Shown: positions 36,318 to 44,099 of the stretch, piece by piece
Layout: each line of letters starts with the position of its first letter
Position numbering within the stretch: the stretch's first letter is position 1
Position numbers and translations under genes: made by a program
The notes under the pieces: generated by a model
Databases searched by the model: none
What the model was told of the DNA's origin: nothing
What the model saw: the letters and a program-made list of their open reading frames with translations, nothing else
DNA from: CAYOUV01 sp963790075
GTDB taxonomy: Bacteria; Chloroflexota; Anaerolineae; Anaerolineales; Villigracilaceae
Length of the DNA stretch: 64,000 nucleotides
Direction of reading: 5' to 3'
Assembly (NCBI GenBank): GCA_963790075.1
Contig: CAWBNG010000008.1
Coordinates: forward strand, 248,001 to 312,000

Positions 36318-36331
36318 TATAAAGTCTACTG
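36318..36331 (-). promoter_or_regulatory. rrf2 promoter-region motif (candidate operator)
   Basis: Read on the plus strand as TATAAAGTCTACTG, 32 nt upstream of the Rrf2 start and matching 12 of 14 bases of the pstS promoter motif. CTACTGTAG within it is a short palindrome. Confidence 0.45.
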
Positions 36332-36412
36332 TAGTACTAGGATATATGAATTATATTGAGATATATAAAACTTGTCAAGCAGATACGCGAATTGAATTGG
36401 CATCTGTGCTGC

Positions 36413-36441
36413 TTGACCGCTTGTGCCCCTCACGGTAAAAT
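36413..36441 (+). promoter_or_regulatory. Promoter of tRNA-Gly
   Basis: TTGACC (36413-36418) and TAAAAT (36436-36441) with a 17-nt spacer, 12 nt before the tRNA. Confidence 0.75.
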
Positions 36442-36453
36442 CATGGAAGTCAA

Positions 36454-36525
36454 GCGGGAGTCGCCAAGTGGTAAGGCATCAGCCTTCCAAGCTGATATTC
36501 GCGGGTTCGAGTCCCGTCTCCCGCT
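36454..36525 (+). tRNA. tRNA-Gly(TCC)
   Basis: A complete cloverleaf of 72 nt: acceptor GCGGGAG/CTCCCGC, D arm, anticodon stem TCAGC/GCTGA with loop CTTCCAA (anticodon TCC), T arm CGGG-TTCGAGT-CCCG and discriminator T. CCA is not encoded. It marks the left edge of the accessory island. Confidence 0.93.
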
Positions 36526-36531
36526 CTCCTG

Positions 36532-36565
36532 GGCGGTCAGCCGCAAGCGCTTGCGGCTGACCGCC
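36532..36565. repeat. Perfect 34-bp palindrome beside tRNA-Gly
   Basis: Two 17-base arms with no spacer (left arm GGCGGTCAGCCGCAAGC), starting 6 nt after the tRNA. There is no T-run, so it is not a standard terminator. It may terminate the tRNA transcript or be a recombination-associated site. Confidence 0.9.
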
Positions 36566-36571
36566 GGATGG

Positions 36572-36706
36572 TTAAGGGCCCAGGCGCATTGTGGAGTAAT
36601 CCAGATCTTCCGAAAAACGACGGTCCGGGTAATACAGTTTATTGAGCGTCGTTCCACCCTTGAGCGCAAGATACCTGAATGATCCAGAAAACTGGTAAAA
36701 GTACAT
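36572..36706 (-). pseudogene. AbiEii-like nucleotidyltransferase fragment
   Basis: A 44-codon frame from ATG 36706 to TAA 36572 contains the nucleotidyltransferase core ALKGGTTLNKLYY and RRFSEDLDYS and then stops. A full AbiEii protein continues about 200 residues more. It differs clearly from the intact neighbour at 36719-37483, so it is a relic of another copy and not a recent duplicate. Confidence 0.75.
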
Positions 36707-36718
36707 TGGATTATTCGA

Positions 36719-37483
36719 TCATGAAACTAAAGCATCTAGCAGGGGACCTATCCGACGGATTACGTCCTCCCATGAGATAAATTGCGATAGGAGCGGCCGC
36801 AAGTCCCTGCTCCAATCGGCTTTGGCTTTATCCAGCGCAATATCCAGATTCGTCTTTGAGAGGGCGACATCATAGAGCACCAGTTTCTTTTGAGCCAGCT
36901 TCTTTTCCACCTGAACCCCTTGATTGGCCAACAACCAGATGTCGTAGACATCACGTGCTTTGCTACGCATGAACAGCGCTCGGATTTTCTCAGCCAACAA
37001 ATGATCCGGGCTGATCACAGTGGCCACAAAGGGGCGAATATCATCGTATTCAGATGTGACCAGTTCACGTTGGCTGTCGATTTTTTCCTGGCGAGTACTG
37101 ATATCCACGCGCACCTTGCCTTTGGTGCGATCCCGCCCGTCGTAGAGTGGGCCCTGAAAGCTGACATCGAAGCTGTAGCCAACCTCGGACTGCCATGCGT
37201 TGCGGATCTCCCCCTGAACACCAAAGTTGTGTAATCCTTGCAGCACATCCTGCCAGATTCCTTTTATCAAGGTGACGTTCGCCGGGCCGTTGAAATCCAG
37301 ATCCTCCGAGTAGCGATTACCCTTATAGGCGATACGTAACGCAGTTCCACCTTTGAACACCAATTCTTGCGATTTGTTGTACAGCGAAAACAAGAGCAGA
37401 TGCTGGATATAATCGCGTTCCTGTGTCTGCACGCCAATTCCCTGACGCTGCGCCTGGCGTTGAATTTGTACCCGCGTGAGCAT
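36719..37483 (-). CDS. AbiEii-family nucleotidyltransferase toxin
   Basis: 254 residues of the type IV toxin AbiEii family. The catalytic region shows VFKGGTALRIAY and NRYSEDLDFNG, later KVRVDIS and the ARDVYDIWLL motif. AbiEii enzymes transfer nucleotides (tRNA in the MenT relatives) and inhibit growth or block phage. The AbiEi antitoxin gene is directly upstream, overlapping as TGATG. Start at ATG 37483. Confidence 0.85.
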   Translation of the reverse strand: MLTRVQIQRQAQRQGIGVQTQERDYIQHLLLFSLYNKSQELVFKGGTALRIAYKGNRYSEDLDFNGPANVTLIKGIWQDVLQGLHNFGVQGEIRNAWQSEVGYSFDVSFQGPLYDGRDRTKGKVRVDISTRQEKIDSQRELVTSEYDDIRPFVATVISPDHLLAEKIRALFMRSKARDVYDIWLLANQGVQVEKKLAQKKLVLYDVALSKTNLDIALDKAKADWSRDLRPLLSQFISWEDVIRRIGPLLDALVS

Positions 37484-38262
37484 CAAACCACTCCTTGAGG
37501 GAATAGCTCGTCCTGCAGAACATTGATATACACTTGCCAGCGCCGGTTAAACTCACCGCCCATGGGTTTCTGAGGATCGAGCTTGACAGGTCCCTTAGAT
37601 GCCTCAAGACCAGTCGTTGCCTGACCGAGTGATTCGAGCAAATACCCAAGTCTGGAGGAGAGACTGCTATTCTGCAATCTTTCTGCGTATTCTAACAAAA
37701 CGGGCAGATCCAACAACGACTGCGCGAGCGCAATCTGCAAAGCCTTTGCAACCTCCGGTAATCCCCCCGCATATTGCGGCAAGCTCAGGCTGTCGAGGAT
37801 TGCCTTGGCTTCGTCGGCGATGACGACTGGTAGTTCAGCCAATGTTTCACGGCGATATCCAAAAAAATTGCGCGGCTTTATCGTGACAAATTTGAAGTGC
37901 ATCTCACGAAAGTCGATTTCCCTTTTACGACGTGTAATGGCCACGAATGTGGTTCGTGGAACCTGTTCGGTAAATCCGTGATAATGAAGAGCAGACCAAA
38001 AGGAAACATAAGCTGGCGCAACCAGGTTGCAGCCGATGAAAAGAGGGTTGGAAAGAACCTTTTCGGGTGTCAGTCCAAGCAACAAGAACTTACCCTGCTC
38101 GATGCGTGCCACCAACCCGGCATGCTCCATACGGTCCAATAGGCTACGCGTTTGGAATTTGTCCAATCCGAACAAAGCCGATAATGTCCGGCTGTTGAAG
38201 GCATACAGTTCGGCCTGAATGAGAGTATGTGCTGCTGAAATTGGTGTAATCAGTTGAGGCAT
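37483..38262 (-). CDS. AbiEi-family antitoxin/regulator
   Basis: 259 residues. The N-terminal winged helix (TRSLLDRMEHAGLVARIEQGKFLLL) is followed by the AbiEi C-terminal domain with YVSFWSALHYHGFTEQVP and FFGYRRE. Such proteins repress their own promoter and counter AbiEii. Start placed at ATG 38262 (MPQLITPISA); the frame stays open to 38295. The gene pair forms a classical AbiE operon. Confidence 0.82.
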   Translation of the reverse strand: MPQLITPISAAHTLIQAELYAFNSRTLSALFGLDKFQTRSLLDRMEHAGLVARIEQGKFLLLGLTPEKVLSNPLFIGCNLVAPAYVSFWSALHYHGFTEQVPRTTFVAITRRKREIDFREMHFKFVTIKPRNFFGYRRETLAELPVVIADEAKAILDSLSLPQYAGGLPEVAKALQIALAQSLLDLPVLLEYAERLQNSSLSSRLGYLLESLGQATTGLEASKGPVKLDPQKPMGGEFNRRWQVYINVLQDELFPQGVV

Positions 38263-38423
38263 TTTATCAACTCGTTTACATGACTTCAATAACAATTATA
38301 AACCTCCATTTGAGAACATGCAAGTGCCTCTGCAAACTCTGGATGACAACTGCAGTTTTTCAAATGCGGGTATGAAGTTATCTGCAGTTTTACCGTGATG
38401 CACAAAGGGAAATGTGATACACT

Positions 38424-38462
38424 GACATATAAAATATGTCATATGACCTACTTTGTAGGTCA
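38424..38462. promoter_or_regulatory. Two adjacent operator-like palindromes
   Basis: GACATAT-AAA-ATATGTC (38424-38440) and TGACCTAC-TTT-GTAGGTCA (38444-38462), both perfect, lie 20 nt upstream of the winged-helix gene at 38482 and 160 nt upstream of AbiEi on the other strand. Probable autoregulatory binding sites. Confidence 0.6.
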
Positions 38463-38481
38463 ATACTTTCAGGATCAAAAA

Positions 38482-38811
38482 ATGCTAAAAAACCTGCTGG
38501 GCTCTGCCAACCGCGAAAGGGTGTTGATATTCATTTTTGCGCGCGGGGAAGGATATGCGCGCGACATCGCCAGTTTCTTCAAAACCGGTCTCGATCCCAT
38601 TCAGAAACAACTGGATAGGTTGGAAAGTGGAGGCATTCTGGCCAGCCGGGAGGTCGGCCGCACGCGGCCTTACACTTTTAATCCCAGGTATCCTTTGCTC
38701 AGTGAGCTAAAGCAATTGCTGGACAAGACCCTTTCCTTTTATCCAAGCGATGTCAGGGAGAGGCTTGTCATGAACAGGCGCAGGCCGCGCCGGCGGGGAA
38801 AACCGTTATGA
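38482..38811 (+). CDS. Small winged-helix regulator (ArsR/MarR-like)
   Basis: 109 residues with a winged helix: MLKNLLGSANRERVLIFIFA, ARDIASFFKTGLDPIQKQLD, RLESGGILASREVGRTRPYT, then a basic tail (NRRRPRRRGK). Regulators of this type often precede nucleotidyltransferase genes, and here the next gene, overlapping by ATGA, begins as such an enzyme but is truncated. Start at ATG 38482 fits the family; the frame back to 38395 would include the palindromes. Confidence 0.7.
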   Translation: MLKNLLGSANRERVLIFIFARGEGYARDIASFFKTGLDPIQKQLDRLESGGILASREVGRTRPYTFNPRYPLLSELKQLLDKTLSFYPSDVRERLVMNRRRPRRRGKPL

Positions 38812-38942
38812 AAAACATTAAAAGGATGAGTGCGATTGAACTGGCTGCTTACATACAGTCTCATTTAAGACAAGCTGGAATCGAAGTTGTCTTGTCTGGC
38901 TGCATCCATCGTGGACACCAGCGATGTTTAAGTTCAGGATGA
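38808..38942 (+). pseudogene. Nucleotidyltransferase N-terminus cut by RHS sequence
   Basis: The first 31 codons (SAIELAAYIQSHLRQAGIEV then VLSG) match the N-terminus of a second AbiEii-related nucleotidyltransferase family, where VLSGG continues into the catalytic site. At about 38901 the sequence changes to RHS-gene sequence in another frame, and the reading ends after 44 codons. Confidence 0.65.
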
Positions 38943-39003
38943 TACGCCCGATAACGAACCGGAATATAACGCCCGCTTCTACCTGAATCCCAACGGTCTG
39001 ACG

Positions 39004-40878
39004 ATGGCTAGCGGAGATAAATTTGACCTTCTTATTGGACACACTGATGGAACCGGCGTCATACGAGTCCAATTGCAAAAGGTTGGGGATACCTTCCAAA
39101 TCCACGCCGGGTTGAGAAATGACACTGGTACTTGGACCGATACGAACTGGTACGACATTTCCGGTGCCTGGACCGCGGTCGAGGTCGACTACCGCGCGAT
39201 GGTCAACAGCGGATCGCTGACGCTGTGGCTGGATGGTGTCCTCAAGCAAACCCTGGCCCAGATCGACAACGACACCCAAACTTTAACCGAGGTGCGGCTC
39301 GGCGCGCAGGGCATCGATGCCGGCACGCGCGGCACGCTCTACTTCGATGACTTCGAATCGCGCCGCTTCTCGCACATCGGGCTGCTGCCCGACCCCGGTG
39401 TGGACGATATCCAGCCCACTCCGCAGCCCGGCTGGCAGACCACGAGCTACACCTACGGTGGGTCGCAGCCACAGGCGGTCACGGCGCTCTCCAACGGCAA
39501 TACCTATTCCTATGACGCGAACGGCAACATGACCTGCCGGGTGGAGAACGGCCAGACCTTCAAGCAGGACTTCAACACCGAAAACCGCCTGGCCCTCGTC
39601 TCCCTGATGAGCGGCGACTGCGCCAGCGGCACCGCGCTCGCCACCTGGACCTTCACCTACGACGGCGACGGCAACCGCGTCAAGCAGGTTTACGATGATG
39701 GGACCGGCCCGTTAACCAGCCTGTATTTCATGGGCGGCGCCTACGAGTTGACAGTGGAATCCGGTGCGGTGATGAAATACTACGCCATCGCCGGTCAGGC
39801 GGTGGCCATGGACGACGGCACCAGCATACAGTACCTGCTGACCGACCATCTCGGCTCAGTGGTGAGCGTGCTTGATGAAAATGGTGCTGTGCTCAGCCAG
39901 CAGCGCTACCTGCCCTTCGGCGCGGTGCGCATGGACGTGGGCACGGTCACCCAGACCGACTTCGGCTACACCTTCCAGCGCAACAACAGTTACATTAAGT
40001 TGCTAGATTACAGGTCCCGGTGGTATTCAGAAGAATTAGGACGCTTCATCTCTCCAGATTCCATCGTACCAGACATAAGCGATCCGCAAGCCTTAAACCG
40101 CTATAGCTATGTGTTTAACCAGCCAATCATTCTCAATGATCCAACTGGGCACGATGCTTATTGGTGTACGAACGCAGAGTGCCAAAACAACTATTACCAA
40201 GATCAAATGTTGGCATCGCAAGCAAGTATGTATAAAATCACATTCAAGGGTGATTTCTCGGATAAGGGATGGCGAGGTCGAATGGATACAGTTCTACAGG
40301 CGGCTAATCTCGTGGGTAATGCATTTGCAAAAGAGCTTGGAGGTGGCATTTCGGGTAGCGAAGCGTTTAAAAAAGTATACGGGCTTAACGATGGCGATAT
40401 TTTCATCTTCGAGTGGGATGTAAACTGTTGGGGATGTCGAGAAGACCCAGTTGGGTGTGATAAAGGGACTACGAAAGGTGATGCATGTGTCCCTGGATTC
40501 GGGTTCACTAACACCGAAAATTGGATCGAATTTGCATCTATGTCCAGCATTGAAACTCCACTACGTAACATTAATAATGTAATTCATGAACTAGGGCATG
40601 CTTTCAATTTGCGGCTTGGAAGAACTCCAGAAAATATGCTAACAGTAAATTATAAAGAACTATTGAGAAATGAGGTTGGGTTTTATGGGAATCCAAGTAA
40701 TAGGACCTGGGAGGCAAGTTCGGGCACAAATGGTTCCGAGACCTTCGCAGACCAATTCTTGGGCTGGGTATATGGTCTTTGGGATAAAAATGATACATTT
40801 GGTCCAAAGCGGGCTAGTTTCATGAATCATATGAATGGTGCAGGTGGCTGGGTAGCGCAGGCGGCTGGATTGCCTTGA
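39004..40878 (+). CDS. RHS-repeat protein tip with C-terminal zincin domain (5'-truncated)
   Basis: 624 codons from ATG 39004; RHS-type coding similarity extends back to about 38908, past an in-frame TAA at 38929. In order: a LamG-like part (about 1-120), RHS/YD repeats (YDANGNMTCRVENG, FTYDGDGNRVKQVYDDGTG), the core SRWYSEELGRFISPDSIVP and NRYSYVFNQP with DPTGH, then a variable tip of about 240 residues ending in a metalloprotease motif HELGHAF near residue 527 and ETFADQF downstream. Base composition drops from GC-rich to AT-rich near 39990, as expected for a swapped toxin tip. No signal peptide or ribosome site remains, so expression is doubtful. Confidence 0.75.
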   Translation: MASGDKFDLLIGHTDGTGVIRVQLQKVGDTFQIHAGLRNDTGTWTDTNWYDISGAWTAVEVDYRAMVNSGSLTLWLDGVLKQTLAQIDNDTQTLTEVRLGAQGIDAGTRGTLYFDDFESRRFSHIGLLPDPGVDDIQPTPQPGWQTTSYTYGGSQPQAVTALSNGNTYSYDANGNMTCRVENGQTFKQDFNTENRLALVSLMSGDCASGTALATWTFTYDGDGNRVKQVYDDGTGPLTSLYFMGGAYELTVESGAVMKYYAIAGQAVAMDDGTSIQYLLTDHLGSVVSVLDENGAVLSQQRYLPFGAVRMDVGTVTQTDFGYTFQRNNSYIKLLDYRSRWYSEELGRFISPDSIVPDISDPQALNRYSYVFNQPIILNDPTGHDAYWCTNAECQNNYYQDQMLASQASMYKITFKGDFSDKGWRGRMDTVLQAANLVGNAFAKELGGGISGSEAFKKVYGLNDGDIFIFEWDVNCWGCREDPVGCDKGTTKGDACVPGFGFTNTENWIEFASMSSIETPLRNINNVIHELGHAFNLRLGRTPENMLTVNYKELLRNEVGFYGNPSNRTWEASSGTNGSETFADQFLGWVYGLWDKNDTFGPKRASFMNHMNGAGGWVAQAAGLP

Positions 40879-40896
40879 ACTGATGGAGAGTAACTA

Positions 40897-41835
40897 ATGA
40901 AACGTATTATTTTGCTCATGCTCGCATTACTAGGTGCCGGGTGCGGTACATTTTCTCCGCCATTGGATCAGCCAACTTCTACTTCGTCCGTGATACTTCC
41001 TATGGCAACAGTGATGCCGCTACCTGAACCAACTCCAACAAATAGAGTTCCTACATCATCTCAATTTCCCACTTTGCCATCAGCGGAGGCTGAAGCGATG
41101 GTTATTGACTTGCTTGAAAATAATGGTGGTTGTTTATTGCCATGCTGGTGGGGTCTGACACCTGGAAAAACAAACAAAAAGGGCGCACAGTCTCTTTTTG
41201 AGAGCTTGGCAACCGATTCTTCAAGTGTCGATTTTTATGACACTGTGGGTGGTGCTAGCTGGCTCATCGATAAAGATGGATTATTGTTAGATTTAATCGT
41301 GAGTTTCGTCCACGACCGGAACCTTGCTGATGTCGTAGAAAGCTTCAGTATCACCATGGAAGTGAAACGAGAACTGAGTGAAGGAGGCTTTGAAACGGTT
41401 TGGGAAAATCCGCTTAATGAACGGTATCTACAAGCCTATCGACTGCCATTAATTATGTCGACCTATGGTCAACCTGAAAGGATTCTTGTTTCTGCAAATA
41501 AAGGTTGGAAATATTTTAATCTGATATTGGATTATTCTGATCGTGGATTTGCAGTTTGGTATTCAGCGCCATTAGAATCATCAGGCGATAAATATATTGG
41601 ATGTATGTCAAAATCATTCACACGGTTGTATCTTTGGGCACCTGAGTTCGCGTATACCTGGGCGGAGGGTGTCGTCGGCACAGGGGATTTATCAGAAATC
41701 GCTTCGTTGAATAGAGATTTTCGGCCTTTGGAAGAAGTGACCCTCATGACAACTGAAGATTTTTATATAGTATTCAGAAATACGAACAACAGGGGTTGCA
41801 TCGAAACACCCAAAAATATTTGGCCGGGACCTTAA
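40897..41835 (+). CDS. Lipoprotein, possible partner of the RHS tip
   Basis: 312 residues. Lipobox LLGAGC (Cys16), a Pro/Thr/Ser linker to about 65, then a globular domain containing CLLPCWWGLTPGKT, a string I recall from many uncharacterised Chloroflexota lipoproteins. It begins 18 nt after the RHS stop with a GGAGAG site, the usual place of an immunity gene, and shares its AT-rich composition. An immunity role is only inferred from position; a membrane-anchored binder of a secreted zincin would make sense. Confidence 0.6.
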   Translation: MKRIILLMLALLGAGCGTFSPPLDQPTSTSSVILPMATVMPLPEPTPTNRVPTSSQFPTLPSAEAEAMVIDLLENNGGCLLPCWWGLTPGKTNKKGAQSLFESLATDSSSVDFYDTVGGASWLIDKDGLLLDLIVSFVHDRNLADVVESFSITMEVKRELSEGGFETVWENPLNERYLQAYRLPLIMSTYGQPERILVSANKGWKYFNLILDYSDRGFAVWYSAPLESSGDKYIGCMSKSFTRLYLWAPEFAYTWAEGVVGTGDLSEIASLNRDFRPLEEVTLMTTEDFYIVFRNTNNRGCIETPKNIWPGP

Positions 41836-41874
41836 TAAAAAGCCGTCTCGCTATCATGGTGTCTCGGACCCAGT

Positions 41875-41898
41875 GATGAACTCGTCGGCGAAGCTCAG
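41875..41898 (-). repeat. Short duplicate of a tadC segment
   Basis: 23 of 24 bases equal 42152-42175 inside tadC and would encode LSFADEFI. The surrounding 180 nt hold no gene. Confidence 0.55.
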
Positions 41899-42016
41899 AT
41901 GACGCATAGTCTCCTACCCCTCGACAGGCTCGGGCCAGGTCTGAGCTAGCGCAGACCGCAGTTCTCCGACCCCGGAGTAATATTTTCAATAATCATTTTG
42001 GATTGTCGTTAGACGC

Positions 42017-42892
42017 CTAACCAGAAATCGTCTGGATCAACGGCACGCCCACGATCACCAGCACTGTGACCACAAAGGGCAGGAAATAAAACACCGCTGA
42101 GACCACACCCAGGTTGGAGCCCAGCCGCTCGGCGCGCGTCTCGGCCTGGGCGATGAACTCGTCGGCGAAGGTCAGCGCCAGGGATTTGAGCAAGCCCTGC
42201 ACCTGCACCCCTTTACCCACAAACTCCAATTGAATGGCCAGGCTGATCAGCCCGGCGTGCCCGCTTTCTTCAGCGGCCTGCCTGAGCAAGCCGCCTTCCC
42301 CATCCCGCAGGAAGAGCGCCTTGCCCGATGCGCCCTCCAGCACCCGCCGGAACCAGGCCGCCGTCTGCGTGGTGCCCTGCGCGGCGCGCCGGATCACCGT
42401 CTCCAGCGCCGCGCCGCTGGCCGATTCGGCTGCCATCAACTGCACGAACTCCGGCAGTTCCTGGGCGATGCGCAGCCGCACCGTCTCGGCTTTGCTGTGC
42501 AGGTCAGAACGCGCCAGCGACCAGCCGGCCAACAGGCCGCCGGCCAGCGCCAGGCTCGATCCCAGCGCCAGGTAGGCTGCCATGCCCACGCCAAGCGTGA
42601 TCAGCAGTTGTCGCAGGAAGACTGCCGCCGGGCTGCGCCCCTGCAGCTTCCCATCGGCGAAGGAGGCCCAGTACAGGTCGGAAGCCACCTGGCGCAGGTA
42701 GCCGGGCACCAGCCGCGACAGCCATCCACCAATTTGTTCTTCCAGTACGGAAGCTGCGCTGGCTTTGGGCTGCTCCGAACGCGAGATGCGCGCCGCCGCG
42801 CGGCGGTCGACCAGCTCCACGAAGCGCTCGAAGGTCACCGCGATCAGCAGGGACAGGACCAGCGCGGTCAAGGTGATTTGGAGTTCGATCAC
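42017..42892 (-). CDS. tadC: TadC-like type II secretion F-domain protein
   Basis: 291 residues with hydrophobic segments near the N-terminus, about 95-125 and at the C-terminus, and a central F-domain (AESASGAALETVIRRAAQGT; LKSLALTFADEFIAQAETRA). It is an inner-membrane platform protein of tad/Flp pilus assembly. It overlaps tadB by 4 nt. Confidence 0.8.
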   Translation of the reverse strand: MIELQITLTALVLSLLIAVTFERFVELVDRRAAARISRSEQPKASAASVLEEQIGGWLSRLVPGYLRQVASDLYWASFADGKLQGRSPAAVFLRQLLITLGVGMAAYLALGSSLALAGGLLAGWSLARSDLHSKAETVRLRIAQELPEFVQLMAAESASGAALETVIRRAAQGTTQTAAWFRRVLEGASGKALFLRDGEGGLLRQAAEESGHAGLISLAIQLEFVGKGVQVQGLLKSLALTFADEFIAQAETRAERLGSNLGVVSAVFYFLPFVVTVLVIVGVPLIQTISG

Positions 42893-43848
42893 ACCACCCT
42901 CCGGATCTCGCGGCGCATGGTCAGGAAGCCCAGGAGCATGACGCCCATCGTCACGGCGATCACCACCTGCACCAGGGGCGTGCGAAAGGACTCGGCCGTG
43001 GCCGGGTCGCGCGCCATCATCACCAGCACCCCGCCCATGATGAGCGGGATCAAACGGGCGGCCTGCAGCGCCTGCGCGGCTTTGGCGCGGGCGTGGTTGC
43101 GGACCGAGATCAGGCGCTGGATTTGCATGGCAGCTTCGGAGACCACGCTGGCGTACTGGCCCCCGCCGGCACGCAGGTAGCTTTCCAGCAGCATGGCCAC
43201 ATTCGCAAGCGAAGGTGAGGCCGAACGCTCGGCCAGTCTGCGCATGGCTTCCTGCGCATCTCCGGTGCGGATATCCTGCGCGGCTTTGATCAGCTCATCG
43301 ATCAACGGGTTGCCTTCCGGCAGGGAACGGGCGGTGGTTTCGAGCACCTGGTCCAGGCCGCGGCCGGCCTGCAATCCCGCCGCGATGCGCGACAAGGCCA
43401 CCGGCAGCTGCTCGTCGATCCGCAGCCCGCGGGAGAGGGCGCGTTCGTTGAGATAGGCCGTCGGCGCATAGGCCAGCATCAGGCCGGCCACGAGCGCGGG
43501 CAATCCCGGCACGAAGAACTGCCAGGCCAGCAGCGCCCCCGCCAGGCCAACCACGATACTCGCCAGCCGGAACTGCAGGGCGGACCAGGATAATCCTGAT
43601 TCCAGCAGCTTTCTCTGCAAGGAATTGGTGGGGAATTTCAGGAGCGAGTCTTCCCGAAGGCTGGGCAACTCCGCTTTTTGCAGCCGGCGCTCGGCGCGCG
43701 TCGATAACCAGGCCCAGCGGCCGGAAGTTTGCCAGCCGATCAGGAGCGCGATCAGGCTGACGAGTCCCGCAATACTTAGCGCAAGTGGATTAAAAGAGAA
43801 AGCTGACAAAGAATTTCTCCGCTTGAGAAGAAGGATCCGTTCGCCCAA
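42889..43848 (-). CDS. tadB: TadB-like type II secretion F-domain protein
   Basis: 319 residues with the F-domain core DEQLPVALSRIAAGLQAGRG, SLPEGNPLIDELIKAAQDIR and membrane segments at about 20-40, 95-135 and 265-310. Together with TadC it forms the pilus platform. The motor ATPase gene expected immediately upstream is truncated (45629-46060), with an AbiE module between, so this pair is probably non-functional. Confidence 0.8.
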   Translation of the reverse strand: MGERILLLKRRNSLSAFSFNPLALSIAGLVSLIALLIGWQTSGRWAWLSTRAERRLQKAELPSLREDSLLKFPTNSLQRKLLESGLSWSALQFRLASIVVGLAGALLAWQFFVPGLPALVAGLMLAYAPTAYLNERALSRGLRIDEQLPVALSRIAAGLQAGRGLDQVLETTARSLPEGNPLIDELIKAAQDIRTGDAQEAMRRLAERSASPSLANVAMLLESYLRAGGGQYASVVSEAAMQIQRLISVRNHARAKAAQALQAARLIPLIMGGVLVMMARDPATAESFRTPLVQVVIAVTMGVMLLGFLTMRREIRRVV

Positions 43849-44055
43849 CGTTTACTTGGCAGAAGGATGCAACGTACAAAGTGCGATAACACCCTTTTAT
43901 GAGTTTTGATCGTAGCATGGATATCTTTGTTTGTCATCCAATGCGTCCACTCCCTGTGTTTGTTAGCTAGATAAATATCCAAGGTTCCCTTTTTCTCGAT
44001 CGAGTTGTTTTCAGAAATAATCTCTTCGTAATTGGTGCTTGACGATTTGCGTTTC

Positions 44056-44094
44056 ATATCGGATAATATACAAAATATGTATATTATCCGATAT
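44056..44094. promoter_or_regulatory. Long palindromic operator of the second AbiE module
   Basis: Two perfect 17-base arms (left ATATCGGATAATATACA) around AAATA, ending 5 nt before the AbiEi-like start codon. Its position and size suit an autorepression site and could also sit over a divergent start at 44057. Confidence 0.8.
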
Positions 44095-44099
44095 AGATA

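Noticed and set aside
36532..36565. 34-bp palindrome as an intrinsic terminator of tRNA-Gly
   Set aside because: No T-run on either side; the call is left as a repeat of unknown role.
41836..42016. Small gene between the lipoprotein and tadC
   Set aside because: No frame with a start and similarity; only a duplicated tadC scrap is recognisable.
43776..44057. 93-codon minus-strand frame starting at the edge of the AbiE palindrome
   Set aside because: It runs into tadB in another frame, has no recognisable domain and no ribosome site; divergent transcription remains possible but unsupported.
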